Assembly: GCA_030450535.1 (NCBI GenBank)
Contig: JAKDIK010000096.1
Location: forward strand, 1 to 8,751
Source of the DNA: Propionibacteriaceae bacterium
GTDB lineage: Bacteria > Actinomycetota > Actinomycetes > Propionibacteriales > Propionibacteriaceae
Direction of reading: 5' to 3'
Length of the DNA: 8,751 nucleotides
The position numbers and the translations under genes are program-made. Shown here in pieces: positions 1 through 5,561 of the stretch. Each line of letters begins with the position of its first letter. Within the stretch, counting starts at the first letter, position 1. The notes under the pieces were generated by a model. The model saw nothing but the letters and a program-made list of their open reading frames with translations. It was not told where the DNA came from and searched no databases.

Positions 1-500
1 CCGCCGGCGCGGACCCCGCGGCGCGCGACGAGGTACTCGCCACCCTGGGCGTCCAGGGCATGTCGGTGGAGGAGGCCATCGAGCACCTCGACCAGAGCGA
101 TCAGGCTCGCCCCCAGTCCTACCGCGGCTCGGTGACCGGCACCCAGCTGATCCTCGCCACGAGCGAGACCAATACCACGAGCCTCCCCATGCCGGAGGAT
201 CGGTTCTACCTCTCGATCGCGCCGTATGAGACCCGCACCCACGACTGCTTCAACCACTCGCTGGCCACCTGCCAGGGCGAGCTCGTCGAGCAGCCCGTGC
301 GCGTGACGATCACCGGCGAGGACGGCACGGTGCTCGTGGACGAGGAGGCGACGACGTACTCGAACGGCTTCGTCGCCTTCTGGCTGCCACGCCACATCGG
401 CGCCACCGTCGAGGTGACGGCGGACGGCAAGACGGGTTCCACAAGCATCCGCACCGACGACGACAGCCCGACCTGCCTCACGACCGTCCAGCTCTTCTGA
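1..500 (+). CDS. cueP: CueP-family periplasmic/extracytoplasmic copper-binding protein (3' part)
   Basis: The reading frame is open from base 3 to the TGA at 498-500, so the gene begins before the window. CueP is known in Salmonella as a periplasmic copper-binding protein that supplies or buffers copper; in an actinobacterium it would be secreted or a lipoprotein, but the signal peptide lies outside the window. Family signatures seen: SVEEAIEHLDQ just after the ATG at 60, LPMPEDRFYLSIAPY, THDC followed eight residues later by TC, DNG-like SNGFVAFWLP, and a C-terminal TCLTTVQL. The three cysteines (codons 246-248, 270-272 and 474-476) match the three copper-ligand cysteines of the Salmonella protein. 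The ATG at 60 is probably not the start, because the 19 residues before it (ending VLATLGVQG) also resemble the family. Recognition is from memory of the Salmonella sequence. The neighbour downstream is on the opposite strand. Confidence 0.88.
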   Translation, partial: AGADPAARDEVLATLGVQGMSVEEAIEHLDQSDQARPQSYRGSVTGTQLILATSETNTTSLPMPEDRFYLSIAPYETRTHDCFNHSLATCQGELVEQPVRVTITGEDGTVLVDEEATTYSNGFVAFWLPRHIGATVEVTADGKTGSTSIRTDDDSPTCLTTVQLF

Positions 501-502
501 AC

Positions 503-536
503 GCGCGCTCCCCGGCGGTCTCGTCGGGGAGCGCGT
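503..536. terminator. Strong GC hairpin between convergent genes
   Basis: A perfect 10-bp stem (504-513 with 526-535; the G503-T536 wobble extends it) closes a 12-nt loop just 3 bases after the cueP stop. It has no T-run on either side, as is common for hairpins in high-GC actinobacteria. Because the stem is symmetrical, it could end transcription of both cueP and the minus-strand chelatase gene that stops at 610. Confidence 0.6.
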
Positions 537-568
537 CGGAACTCCACGCCGCACGTCCCCGCCGGCGC

Positions 569-596
569 GTCCGGACCGAGGCGGGTCCGGACCGAG
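569..596. repeat. Short direct repeat of a palindromic element
   Basis: GTCCGGACCGAG occurs at 569-580 and again at 585-596. Each copy contains the self-complementary core GTCCGGAC, and the second copy extends to GGTCCGGACC (584-593). It lies between the hairpin and the stop of the minus-strand gene at 610, so it may be a second hairpin-forming element of the convergent intergenic region. No further function can be assigned. Confidence 0.45.
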
Positions 597-609
597 CAGG
601 CGGGCTGCG

Positions 610-1401
610 TCAGGCGATCTGGGCGAAGTCGGCGCGGCCGGAGGCGTCCGCGACGTGCGCTTCGGTGTCCAGCAGGTCCATGGCGGCGAAGGCGTAGCGG
701 GCGAGCAGGAGCTCGGTGATCTCGCGGGTCGCCCCCAGCGGTTCGGACACGGCGTGGGCCCCGGCCCGCAGCGCGATCTCGGTCTGGGCGAGGTAGGCCT
801 CGTCGGAGGCCCAAAAAAGCGATCCGACGGCAATGTGGCGACGACCCTGGGCGCGCAGGCCGGCGATGGCGTGAGCCACCGACGGTCCGGTGCCGTCCGC
901 GACCGCAACCAGGCAGGGCAGGCGGTGGTGGGTCGACCACTGGCGGGCGCGGCGGGCCAGCAGGGCAGCCCCGCGGACGTCCCCGTTGCTCTCGGCGCTC
1001 AGCACGAGGCCGTCCAACTCGAGGATGCGGGCGGATGCCAGCGCGCTGCGCAGGCGGGCGTCGAGCACGGCCAGCAGGGATGCCTCGGGGCCGACGGGGC
1101 GGGCGACGGCCACGGCCAGGCCCGGGTGGACGCCGCGGGCCTCGACGGCCGCCTGCTGGAGCGCAGGATCGATGTCGATGGCGTTGGCGAGGTCGAGCGG
1201 CACGATGACCACCTCGACGGCACCCCCGGCGACGACCTTCGCGATGGTGCCCGGCAGGGACGAACCGGCGGCGGAGAAGGCCACCTCGCAGGTGATCTCC
1301 GGACGCGCGTGCTTGAGTTCCGCGCGCAGAGCCGTCGCGACGGAGGCCACGCGGGGCTCCCGGCTGCCCGGGGCAACCAGGACCAGAGCGGGTGCGGTCA
1401 T
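610..1401 (-). CDS. Two-domain CbiX/SirB-like chelatase homologue lacking canonical metal-ligand histidines
   Basis: The 263-residue protein has the two-repeat architecture of actinobacterial sirohydrochlorin chelatases, which insert cobalt or iron into sirohydrochlorin for cobalamin or sirohaem. Domain 1 (about residues 4-120) has the opening beta-strand LVLVAPGSREPR and the VVIVPLDLA strand; domain 2 (about 130-237) has DGLVLSAESN, a DGTGPSVAHAIAGLR helix and EPLGATREITELLLARY. In active family members the first strand reads AHGSR, and a second histidine sits in a GxH...DIP segment; both histidines bind the metal. Here the first is Pro11 and the second segment reads ANAIDIDP without histidine, so catalysis by the usual mechanism is doubtful. 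The minus-strand sequence GAGGGAAGG lies upstream of the ATG as a plausible ribosome site. No cobalamin or sirohaem gene is adjacent, and no riboswitch is visible. It could be a structural remnant or have another ligand role. Confidence 0.75.
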   Translation of the reverse strand: MTAPALVLVAPGSREPRVASVATALRAELKHARPEITCEVAFSAAGSSLPGTIAKVVAGGAVEVVIVPLDLANAIDIDPALQQAAVEARGVHPGLAVAVARPVGPEASLLAVLDARLRSALASARILELDGLVLSAESNGDVRGAALLARRARQWSTHHRLPCLVAVADGTGPSVAHAIAGLRAQGRRHIAVGSLFWASDEAYLAQTEIALRAGAHAVSEPLGATREITELLLARYAFAAMDLLDTEAHVADASGRADFAQIA

Positions 1402-1450
1402 GGCAGGAGCCTTCCCTCATCGTTTCGTCGGCCCCGTTGCCGTTGACATG

Positions 1451-1484
1451 AGTCATCCTGACTTAAAAGTTGAGAATTTGGCAA
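1451..1484 (-). promoter_or_regulatory. Candidate promoter and dyad upstream of the chelatase homologue
   Basis: Read on the minus strand, TTGCCA (1479-1484) and CAGGAT (1455-1460) are separated by 18 bases, fitting a sigma-A-type promoter about 55 bases before the start codon. A small perfect dyad, AGTCA-TCC-TGACT (1451-1463), covers the -10 element and could be a repressor site. The AT-rich patch around 1462-1480 stands out from the surrounding GC-rich DNA. The assignment rests on spacing and consensus alone. Confidence 0.45.
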
Positions 1485-1583
1485 GCGCGACATTCCGACA
1501 TGTGGTCATATCGCTCATCAGGTGAGACGAATGATGCTCACTACGGCCTTCGGCGACCCGCGGCGCCCGCCGGGACGGCCTCC

Positions 1584-1602
1584 GCCGGCCTCGGGGGCCG
1601 GC
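1584..1602. other. GC-rich hairpin in intergenic DNA
   Basis: GCCGGCC (1584-1590), a TCGGG loop and GGCCGGC (1596-1602) form a 7-bp perfect stem. It lies in the gene-free stretch 1402-1721, between the chelatase promoter and the tandem repeats. It may help separate transcription of the tRNA-Val(CAC) unit from the chelatase gene on the same strand, but there is no T-run. Confidence 0.35.
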
Positions 1603-1619
1603 CGGGACGAGAGGACGGG

Positions 1620-1683
1620 ACTCCAGGACAGCGACACTCCAGGACAGCGACACTCCAGGACGGCGACACGCCAGGACAGCGAC
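1620..1683. repeat. Four tandem copies of a 16-bp repeat
   Basis: The unit ACTCCAGGACAGCGAC starts at 1620, 1636, 1652 and 1668. Copies 1 and 2 are identical; copy 3 has one A-to-G change (CAGGACGG) and copy 4 one T-to-G change (ACGCC). A further CCAGGA appears at 1691-1696 inside the adjoining hairpin. There are no spacers, so it is not CRISPR. It lies downstream of tRNA-Val(CAC) on the minus strand and outside any credible gene, so it looks like a minisatellite-type repeat likely to vary in copy number. Confidence 0.85.
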
Positions 1684-1716
1684 AGAGCCGCCAGGATCGG
1701 GATCCGGACGGCTCTG
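1683..1716 (-). terminator. Terminator-like hairpin after tRNA-Val(CAC)
   Basis: CAGAGCCG (1683-1690) pairs perfectly with CGGCTCTG (1709-1716). An inner GGAT/ATCC stem (1694-1697 with 1702-1705) extends the helix across two mismatches to a four-base loop. It begins 5 bases past the 3' end of tRNA-Val(CAC) on the minus strand, the expected place for its terminator. No T-run follows. Confidence 0.5.
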
Positions 1717-1721
1717 CGGGG

Positions 1722-1793
1722 TGGGCGATACTGGGTTCGAACCAGTGACCTCTTCGGTGTGAACGAAGCGCGCTACCACTGCGCCAATCGCCC
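1722..1793 (-). tRNA. tRNA-Val, anticodon CAC (codon GUG)
   Basis: On the minus strand the cloverleaf is complete. The 7-bp acceptor stem is GGGCGAT/ATCGCCC (1787-1793 with 1723-1729). The D-arm is GCGC/GCGC, the anticodon stem is CTTCG/CGAAG with loop TTCACAC, and the T-arm is ACTGG-TTCGAAC-CCAGT. The discriminator is A (1722); CCA is not encoded. It faces away from the Gly-Cys-Val cluster and shares most of its body with the tRNA-Val(GAC) at 2131. CAC reads GUG, a heavily used valine codon in high-GC genomes. Confidence 0.96.
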
Positions 1794-1803
1794 GCGGGTG
1801 AAA

Positions 1804-1834
1804 ACGATACCCGAAGCCCCCGGCGTCCGCACAA
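1804..1834 (-). promoter_or_regulatory. Candidate promoter of tRNA-Val(CAC)
   Basis: On the minus strand TATCGT (1804-1809) lies 10 bases before the tRNA, with TTGTGC (1829-1834) 19 bases further upstream. The -10 is reasonable, but the spacing is longer than ideal. The position just upstream of a stable RNA gene supports it. Confidence 0.4.
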
Positions 1835-1868
1835 TCGCAGGGGCAGGCGTCCGTCCGACACCCCCGGT

Positions 1869-1897
1869 TTGGACTTCCGCCCGCGGTTCAGTAAGGT
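1869..1897 (+). promoter_or_regulatory. Promoter of the Gly-Cys-Val tRNA operon
   Basis: TTGGAC (1869-1874) and TAAGGT (1892-1897) are separated by exactly 17 bases, a good match to the actinobacterial housekeeping sigma promoter. Transcription would start near 1904, leaving a leader of about 38 bases before tRNA-Gly. It is the clearest promoter in the window. Together with the opposing tRNA-Val(CAC) promoter it forms a divergent control region at 1794-1941. Confidence 0.65.
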
Positions 1898-1941
1898 GTT
1901 CCACGCCCTGAGAACGCCGGGAACGGCTGGGGATGGGCATT

Positions 1942-2014
1942 GCGGACGTGGCTCAGCTGGTAGAGCATCACCTTGCCAAGGTGAGGGTCGCGGGTTCGAA
2001 TCCCGTCGTCCGCT
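1942..2014 (+). tRNA. tRNA-Gly, anticodon GCC (codon GGC)
   Basis: The acceptor stem is GCGGACG (1942-1948) with CGTCCGC (2007-2013) and discriminator T at 2014. The D-arm is GCTC/GAGC and the anticodon arm is TCACC-TTGCCAA-GGTGA. The T-arm is GCGGG-TTCGAAT-CCCGT. CCA is not encoded. It is the first gene of a three-tRNA transcript with tRNA-Cys and tRNA-Val(GAC). Confidence 0.97.
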
Positions 2015-2058
2015 CGGAGAGGGTCTCGTACCTGCCGCGACGAGGCCGGTTCTTCACC

Positions 2059-2129
2059 GGTGGAGTGGCCGAGAGGCGAGGCAACGGACTGCAAATCCGT
2101 GTACACGGGTTCAAATCCCGTCTCCACCT
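2059..2129 (+). tRNA. tRNA-Cys, anticodon GCA (codons UGC/UGU)
   Basis: The acceptor stem is GGTGGAG (2059-2065) with CTCCACC (2122-2128), and the discriminator is the U at 2129 that cysteinyl-tRNA synthetase requires. The anticodon arm is ACGGA-CTGCAAA-TCCGT and the T-arm ACGGG-TTCAAAT-CCCGT. The D-stem is short (GCC/GGC), as is usual for this tRNA. It lies 44 bases after tRNA-Gly and one base before tRNA-Val. Confidence 0.96.
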
Positions 2130-2130
2130 C

Positions 2131-2206
2131 GGGCGGTTGGCGCAGTTGGTAGCGCGCTTCCCTGACACGGAAGAGGTCATCAGTTCAAGTCTGGTACCGC
2201 CCACCA
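2131..2206 (+). tRNA. tRNA-Val, anticodon GAC (codons GUC/GUU), with encoded CCA
   Basis: The acceptor stem is GGGCGGT (2131-2137) with ACCGCCC (2196-2202), then discriminator A and a genomically encoded CCA (2204-2206). The anticodon arm is CTTCC-CTGACAC-GGAAG; the T-arm ATCAG/CTGGT includes one T-G wobble. It is the only one of the four tRNAs here with encoded CCA. It is the last gene of the operon and is followed 5 bases later by the terminator hairpin. Confidence 0.97.
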
Positions 2207-2211
2207 CCGCA

Positions 2212-2240
2212 CGAATCCTCCCGGCCCTCGGGAGGATTCG
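2212..2240 (+). terminator. Terminator of the tRNA operon
   Basis: A perfect 12-bp stem, CGAATCCTCCCG (2212-2223) with its reverse complement (2229-2240), closes a 5-base GCCCT loop and is followed by CTGTTTCC. Position, stem quality and the short T-run support intrinsic termination of the Gly-Cys-Val transcript. Confidence 0.88.
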
Positions 2241-2271
2241 CTGTTTCCGGGCTTGTCGCTGGCCCGTTTGA

Positions 2272-2284
2272 CATACTCCGCGCA
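2272..2284 (+). promoter_or_regulatory. Candidate -10 element for a leaderless mRNA
   Basis: CATACT (2272-2277) is followed by exactly six bases and then the ATG at 2284, so the A of the start codon would be +1. No purine-rich ribosome site precedes the ATG. An in-frame TGA at 2269-2271 rules out a longer protein. No convincing -35 is visible. Leaderless genes are common in Actinobacteria. Confidence 0.45.
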
Positions 2285-3789
2285 TGGGAGCCGAGATCAG
2301 CACGCCGACGTTCACGCGCGAGCAGCGCTACCGGTATCGCCAGAAGGTGCTGACCTGCCTGGACGCCCTGGAGCGCATGCTCATGGCGGACGCCTTCGAC
2401 AACCGGCCGGCGCTGACCGGCATGGAGATCGAACTCAACCTCGTGGCGTCGGACTACCGGCCCCGCATGAACAACGCCGATGTGCTGGCTGCCCTCGCCG
2501 ATCCGGACTTCCAGACCGAGCTGGCGAGGTTCAACATCGAGCTCAACCTGCCGCCGGGGCAGTTGGCCGGCGACAGCCTCGCGGCGCTGGAGGCGACGCT
2601 CCGCGCGTCGCTGAACGAAGCCGAGCGGCGCTGCAACGAGCTCGACACCCACATCATCATGACCGGCATCCTGCCCACGGTCCTGCTGGAGCACTTCCAG
2701 GGCGACTGGATGAGCGAGAACACCCGCTACGAGGCCCTCAACGACGCCGTGCTGGCCGCCCGCGGCGAGGACATCGGGCTCGACATCGCGGGCCCCTCGG
2801 GGGAGCACCTGCGCGCCTGGGCCGATTCGCTGGCCCCCGAGTCCGCCTGCACGTCCATGCAACTCCACGTCCAGCTCCGCCCGGACGCCTTCGCGTCCCA
2901 CTGGAACGCGGCACAGGTGCTGGCCGGTCCCCAGCTGGCCCTGGGCGCCAACTCGCCGTTCGTGTTCGGCCACCACCTGTGGGCCGAGAGCCGCATCCCG
3001 GTGTTCACCCAGGCCGCCGACACGCGCCCGACCGAGTACGCCAACCAGGGTGTCCGCCCCCGGGTCTTCTTCGGCGAGCGCTGGATCACGTCGATCTTCG
3101 ATCTCTTCGAGGAGAACTCCCGCTACTTCCCGGCCCTGCTGCCCGAGCTGTCGGACGAGGATCCCCTCGCGGTGCTGGACGCCGGGGGCGTTCCCGAGCT
3201 CGGCGAGATGCGCCTGCACAACGGCACGATCTACCGCTGGAACCGACCCATCTACGACACGGCGGACGGCGAGGCCCACCTGCGACTGGAGAACCGGGTC
3301 CTGCCCGCCGGCCCGACGGTGATCGACACGCTGGCGAACGCAGCCTTCTTTCACGGGGTCCTGCAGGGACTGGCCGGGCAGGAGCGTCCCGTGTGGTCGC
3401 GCATGGCCTTCACCACGGCGCGTGAGAACTTCGTGGCCGGGGCCACCGCCGGCATCGATGCCGATCTGTTCTGGCCCGGTCTTGGCCACCTGCCCGCGAG
3501 CGAGCTGGTTCTGCGGCACCTGCTGCCACTGGCGCACGCGGGGCTCGAGGAGTGGGGCGTGGATGCCGCCCTGCGCGACCGCTACCTGGGTGTGATCGAG
3601 GGCCGGTGTCTCACCGGCGTCAACGGGGCCGACTGGCAGGTCGGCTGCGTCCGGGCCTTCGAGTCACGCGGGCTCAGCCGACCGGACGCCCTGCGCGCGA
3701 TGACGGAGGTCTACGCCGAGAACATGCACGGCAACGAGCCCGTTCACACCTGGGCGTTGCCCGCCGACCACGTCCACTCCAGCACGTAG
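2284..3789 (+). CDS. Glutamate-cysteine ligase family protein (GCS2 type)
   Basis: The 501-residue protein resembles the large actinobacterial branch of the glutamate-cysteine ligase 2 family, ATP-dependent enzymes that join the gamma-carboxylate of glutamate to cysteine or another amine. Signatures are TGMEIELNLV (46-54, with the metal/substrate glutamates E48 and E50), FNIELNLPPG (83-92), SMQLHVQLRP (191-200), GANSPF (221-226), EMRLHNGTIYRWNRPIYD (308-325) and LRLENRVLPAGPT (333-345). Family assignment is firm; substrate is not. Most actinobacteria make mycothiol rather than glutathione, and no gshB or ergothioneine gene is adjacent, so it may act in another gamma-glutamyl pathway. The start is fixed by a stop five codons upstream, and the mRNA is probably leaderless. 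Its last 46 bases overlap the convergent HTH gene, adding about nine C-terminal residues after HTWALP. Confidence 0.82.
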   Translation: MGAEISTPTFTREQRYRYRQKVLTCLDALERMLMADAFDNRPALTGMEIELNLVASDYRPRMNNADVLAALADPDFQTELARFNIELNLPPGQLAGDSLAALEATLRASLNEAERRCNELDTHIIMTGILPTVLLEHFQGDWMSENTRYEALNDAVLAARGEDIGLDIAGPSGEHLRAWADSLAPESACTSMQLHVQLRPDAFASHWNAAQVLAGPQLALGANSPFVFGHHLWAESRIPVFTQAADTRPTEYANQGVRPRVFFGERWITSIFDLFEENSRYFPALLPELSDEDPLAVLDAGGVPELGEMRLHNGTIYRWNRPIYDTADGEAHLRLENRVLPAGPTVIDTLANAAFFHGVLQGLAGQERPVWSRMAFTTARENFVAGATAGIDADLFWPGLGHLPASELVLRHLLPLAHAGLEEWGVDAALRDRYLGVIEGRCLTGVNGADWQVGCVRAFESRGLSRPDALRAMTEVYAENMHGNEPVHTWALPADHVHSST

Positions 3790-4631
3790 ACGCCGATCTG
3801 GGCGTCGATCGTCACCGAGCGCAATTCCTGCCCGACCAGCGACGGGGCCCCCATCGGCAGGACCCCGCCACCCGGCGCGGCGCCCTTCGAGCGCGGCACG
3901 TCCGGCAGCTCGCCCTCGAAACGGACGCCGAGGCTCAGCACCGCCACGGGGCCGGGCAGGGAGCGGCCCACCCGGTAGGCCTCGGCGCGGGTCGTGCCGA
4001 AGTCGACCTCGTACTGGATGACGGTGCGCTCGCCACGGGCCAGCGGACGGGGGGTGAACATCTCGGCGACCAGGATCGGCGTCCCGGGCACCTCGAGGAC
4101 GTCCCCGATCAGGCAGCCCGACAGGGCGCGCAATCCACCGCCCCTGGAGTCATCGTCGTCGGCGAAGACCACGACGGGCCAGCCGGACGCCCCGTCGACG
4201 AGCGCCTCGAGCACCATGCGCGTCTCCTGCCGCGTCTCGTGCCGGTGGGCGTCCACCGTGAGCAGATCCTCGACGCAGATGCGCCGCCAACGACGCGCCA
4301 GATCCGTGGTCAGGTCGGCCAGCACGCCCTCGGTGATCTCTCGGTGCGGCAGGACGCTGAGCGGGTTCCACTCGACGCGGCGGGTCTCGGGCAGGACGTC
4401 GGTGAGGTGGCCGTCCGGCACGCCGAGGATGCGCTCGAGCTGCGTGACCGCCTCGAAGGACTGGCGCCGCCAGGGCCGCGAGCGCCCCGAGCGCCAATAG
4501 CTCAGCGTTGCGGCGGACAAGGTGATGCCTGCGGCGGCCAGGTGCGCCTGGATGCGATCGAGCGGCAGGTTGCGTGCTGACATCGCCGCCCGCAGCCGGG
4601 CGGCGAAATCGTCAAACTGCATGTCGGTCAT
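3744..4631 (-). CDS. Helix-turn-helix protein with uncharacterised C-terminal domain (paralogue 1)
   Basis: A 295-residue protein from the ATG at 4631. Residues about 9-76 form an XRE-like helix-turn-helix: FAARLRAAMSARNLPLDRIQ leads into a recognition segment SAATLSYWRSGRSRP and a capping helix ending LERILGVPDGHL. The rest (about 85-295) is one conserved domain I do not recognise. It contains LSVLPHREITEGVLADLTTDL, HETRQETRMVLEALVDG, LSGCLIGDV, ILVAEMFTPRPLARGE, GRSLPGPVAVLSLGVRFEGELP and a C-terminal GVYVLEWTW. It is a paralogue of the gene at 5562-6428, with 53 of 68 identical residues in the HTH part by hand count. Start choice: MTDMQFDDF aligns without gaps with the paralogue's MTITEPDDF; an open frame runs to 4706 but its extra 25 residues have no counterpart. 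It probably binds DNA in the cytoplasm; the C-terminal domain may sense a signal or oligomerise. It overlaps the ligase gene by 46 bp. Confidence 0.82.
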   Translation of the reverse strand: MTDMQFDDFAARLRAAMSARNLPLDRIQAHLAAAGITLSAATLSYWRSGRSRPWRRQSFEAVTQLERILGVPDGHLTDVLPETRRVEWNPLSVLPHREITEGVLADLTTDLARRWRRICVEDLLTVDAHRHETRQETRMVLEALVDGASGWPVVVFADDDDSRGGGLRALSGCLIGDVLEVPGTPILVAEMFTPRPLARGERTVIQYEVDFGTTRAEAYRVGRSLPGPVAVLSLGVRFEGELPDVPRSKGAAPGGGVLPMGAPSLVGQELRSVTIDAQIGVYVLEWTWSAGNAQV

Positions 4632-4640
4632 TGAGCGATG

Positions 4641-4646
4641 ATCATA
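4641..4646 (-). promoter_or_regulatory. -10 element for HTH paralogue 1
   Basis: On the minus strand TATGAT (4641-4646) lies 9 bases before the ATG at 4631, so the mRNA would have almost no leader, and no ribosome site is visible. The element is part of the palindrome ATGATCAT (4638-4645). The divergent region 4632-4720 also holds small hairpins (GCGGG/CCCGC at 4655-4669; GTCC/GGAC at 4677-4689) that could be operator sites shared with the membrane protein gene. No good promoter for that gene was found. Confidence 0.45.
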
Positions 4647-4720
4647 GGCGCACCGCGGGACGGGCCCGCACCAGACGTCCACCGCGGACACGATCCGTCC
4701 GCTCATGACAGGGTGGGGAC

Positions 4721-5551
4721 ATGGCGAACCAGACCCGGACGCAGGCGACGACCCCCTGGGGGCTCGTGCCCGCGGCGACGGTGGCTCTGGCGGCCGTCTT
4801 CCTCTTCGCTTTGCTGAATGAGTCGGTGGGCTACCCGCTGCTGCTGGTCGGCGTGGTCGGCGCGGCGGTCACCGATGCCAGACGCCTGTCCGACGGCCTG
4901 CTGCCCGACCTGCTCTGCATCGCCGCCGGGCTCGGCATCATCAGCCTCATCCCGCTCAAGGCCGACATCAGTTGGCCCATGTTCGTCACGTTCGGGGTGG
5001 TGCTCGCCTCGGCGGTCGCGGTGCCGTGGTGGCTCTCGCGGCGCGTCTTCGGGGTGGACGCCGTGCGCTACCCGTGGGGCGGGTGGCGCTGGTCGCGCGC
5101 GCAGTGGATCTACCTCGTCGCGGTCATCGGCGCGGCCTACTTCATCCTGCCCTTCTATTTCCTCAGCTCGGGGGTCTATCAGAACTGGCCGGCGATCCAC
5201 ACCCCCAGCGAGATCGGTCGTCTGCTCGTGGGCGTCAACGCCGTGGGCCTGTGGGACGAGCTGTTCTTCATCTGCACCGTCTTCGCCCTGCTCCGGCGCC
5301 ACTTCGCCACGTGGCAGGCCAACGTGCTGCAGGCCACGATCTTCGTGTCGTTCCTGTGGGAGCTCGGCTACCAGGCGTGGGGGCCCGCCCTCACCGTCCC
5401 GTTCGCGCTCATCCAGGGGGCCATCTTCCAGCTCACGAAGAACCTCACCTATGTCGTGGTCCTGCACCTGCTGTTCGACGTCATCGTGTTCCTCGTCATC
5501 CTGCACGCGCACAACCCCACCTGGCCGCACCCGTTCCCGCTGGTCGGCTGA
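4721..5551 (+). CDS. CPBP-like multi-pass membrane protein (putative intramembrane protease, variant motifs)
   Basis: The 276-residue protein has about eight or nine hydrophobic segments (roughly 13-32, 36-50, 60-79, 86-105, 129-148, 168-191, 201-220, 222-238 and 244-263). The C-terminal half resembles the CPBP (CAAX protease and bacteriocin-processing, Abi) family of intramembrane glutamic proteases. Motif 1, normally EExxxR, is WDELFFI (D179, E180, with Ile184 in place of Arg). Motif 2, normally FxxxH, falls in IFVSFLWEL (207-215) and lacks the histidine, with W213-E214 there instead. Motif 3 is H249-LLF-D253, which fits HxxxN/D. One glutamate and one histidine are kept, so activity is possible but not assured; it could be a non-proteolytic family member. 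The ATG at 4721 follows AGGGTGGGG. It is divergent from HTH paralogue 1 and ends 10 bp before the stop of the convergent paralogue 2. Confidence 0.6.
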   Translation: MANQTRTQATTPWGLVPAATVALAAVFLFALLNESVGYPLLLVGVVGAAVTDARRLSDGLLPDLLCIAAGLGIISLIPLKADISWPMFVTFGVVLASAVAVPWWLSRRVFGVDAVRYPWGGWRWSRAQWIYLVAVIGAAYFILPFYFLSSGVYQNWPAIHTPSEIGRLLVGVNAVGLWDELFFICTVFALLRRHFATWQANVLQATIFVSFLWELGYQAWGPALTVPFALIQGAIFQLTKNLTYVVVLHLLFDVIVFLVILHAHNPTWPHPFPLVG

Positions 5552-5561
5552 CGCAGGGGAA

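Noticed and set aside
60..62. ATG at 60 as the start of the CueP gene
   Set aside because: The frame stays open to the window edge, and the residues before it resemble the family, so the true start lies upstream.
1402..1530. Possible cobalamin riboswitch upstream of the chelatase homologue
   Set aside because: No B12-box-like sequence was seen on the minus strand, and the distance from the inferred promoter to the start codon is only about 50 bases.
1620..1683. Possible CRISPR array
   Set aside because: The 16-bp units are directly adjacent with no spacers, and there are no cas genes.
1722..2206. tRNA cluster as an integration site for a mobile element
   Set aside because: No integrase gene, no duplicated tRNA 3' end and no change in gene character is seen on either side.
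2185..3537. A 450-codon minus-strand frame opposite the ligase gene
   Set aside because: It is a shadow of the conserved GCS2-type gene and would run into the tRNA-operon terminator and tRNA-Val.
4632..4706. N-terminal extension of HTH paralogue 1 to the ATG at 4706
   Set aside because: The 25 extra residues have no counterpart in the paralogue and would run through the probable -10 element at 4641-4646.
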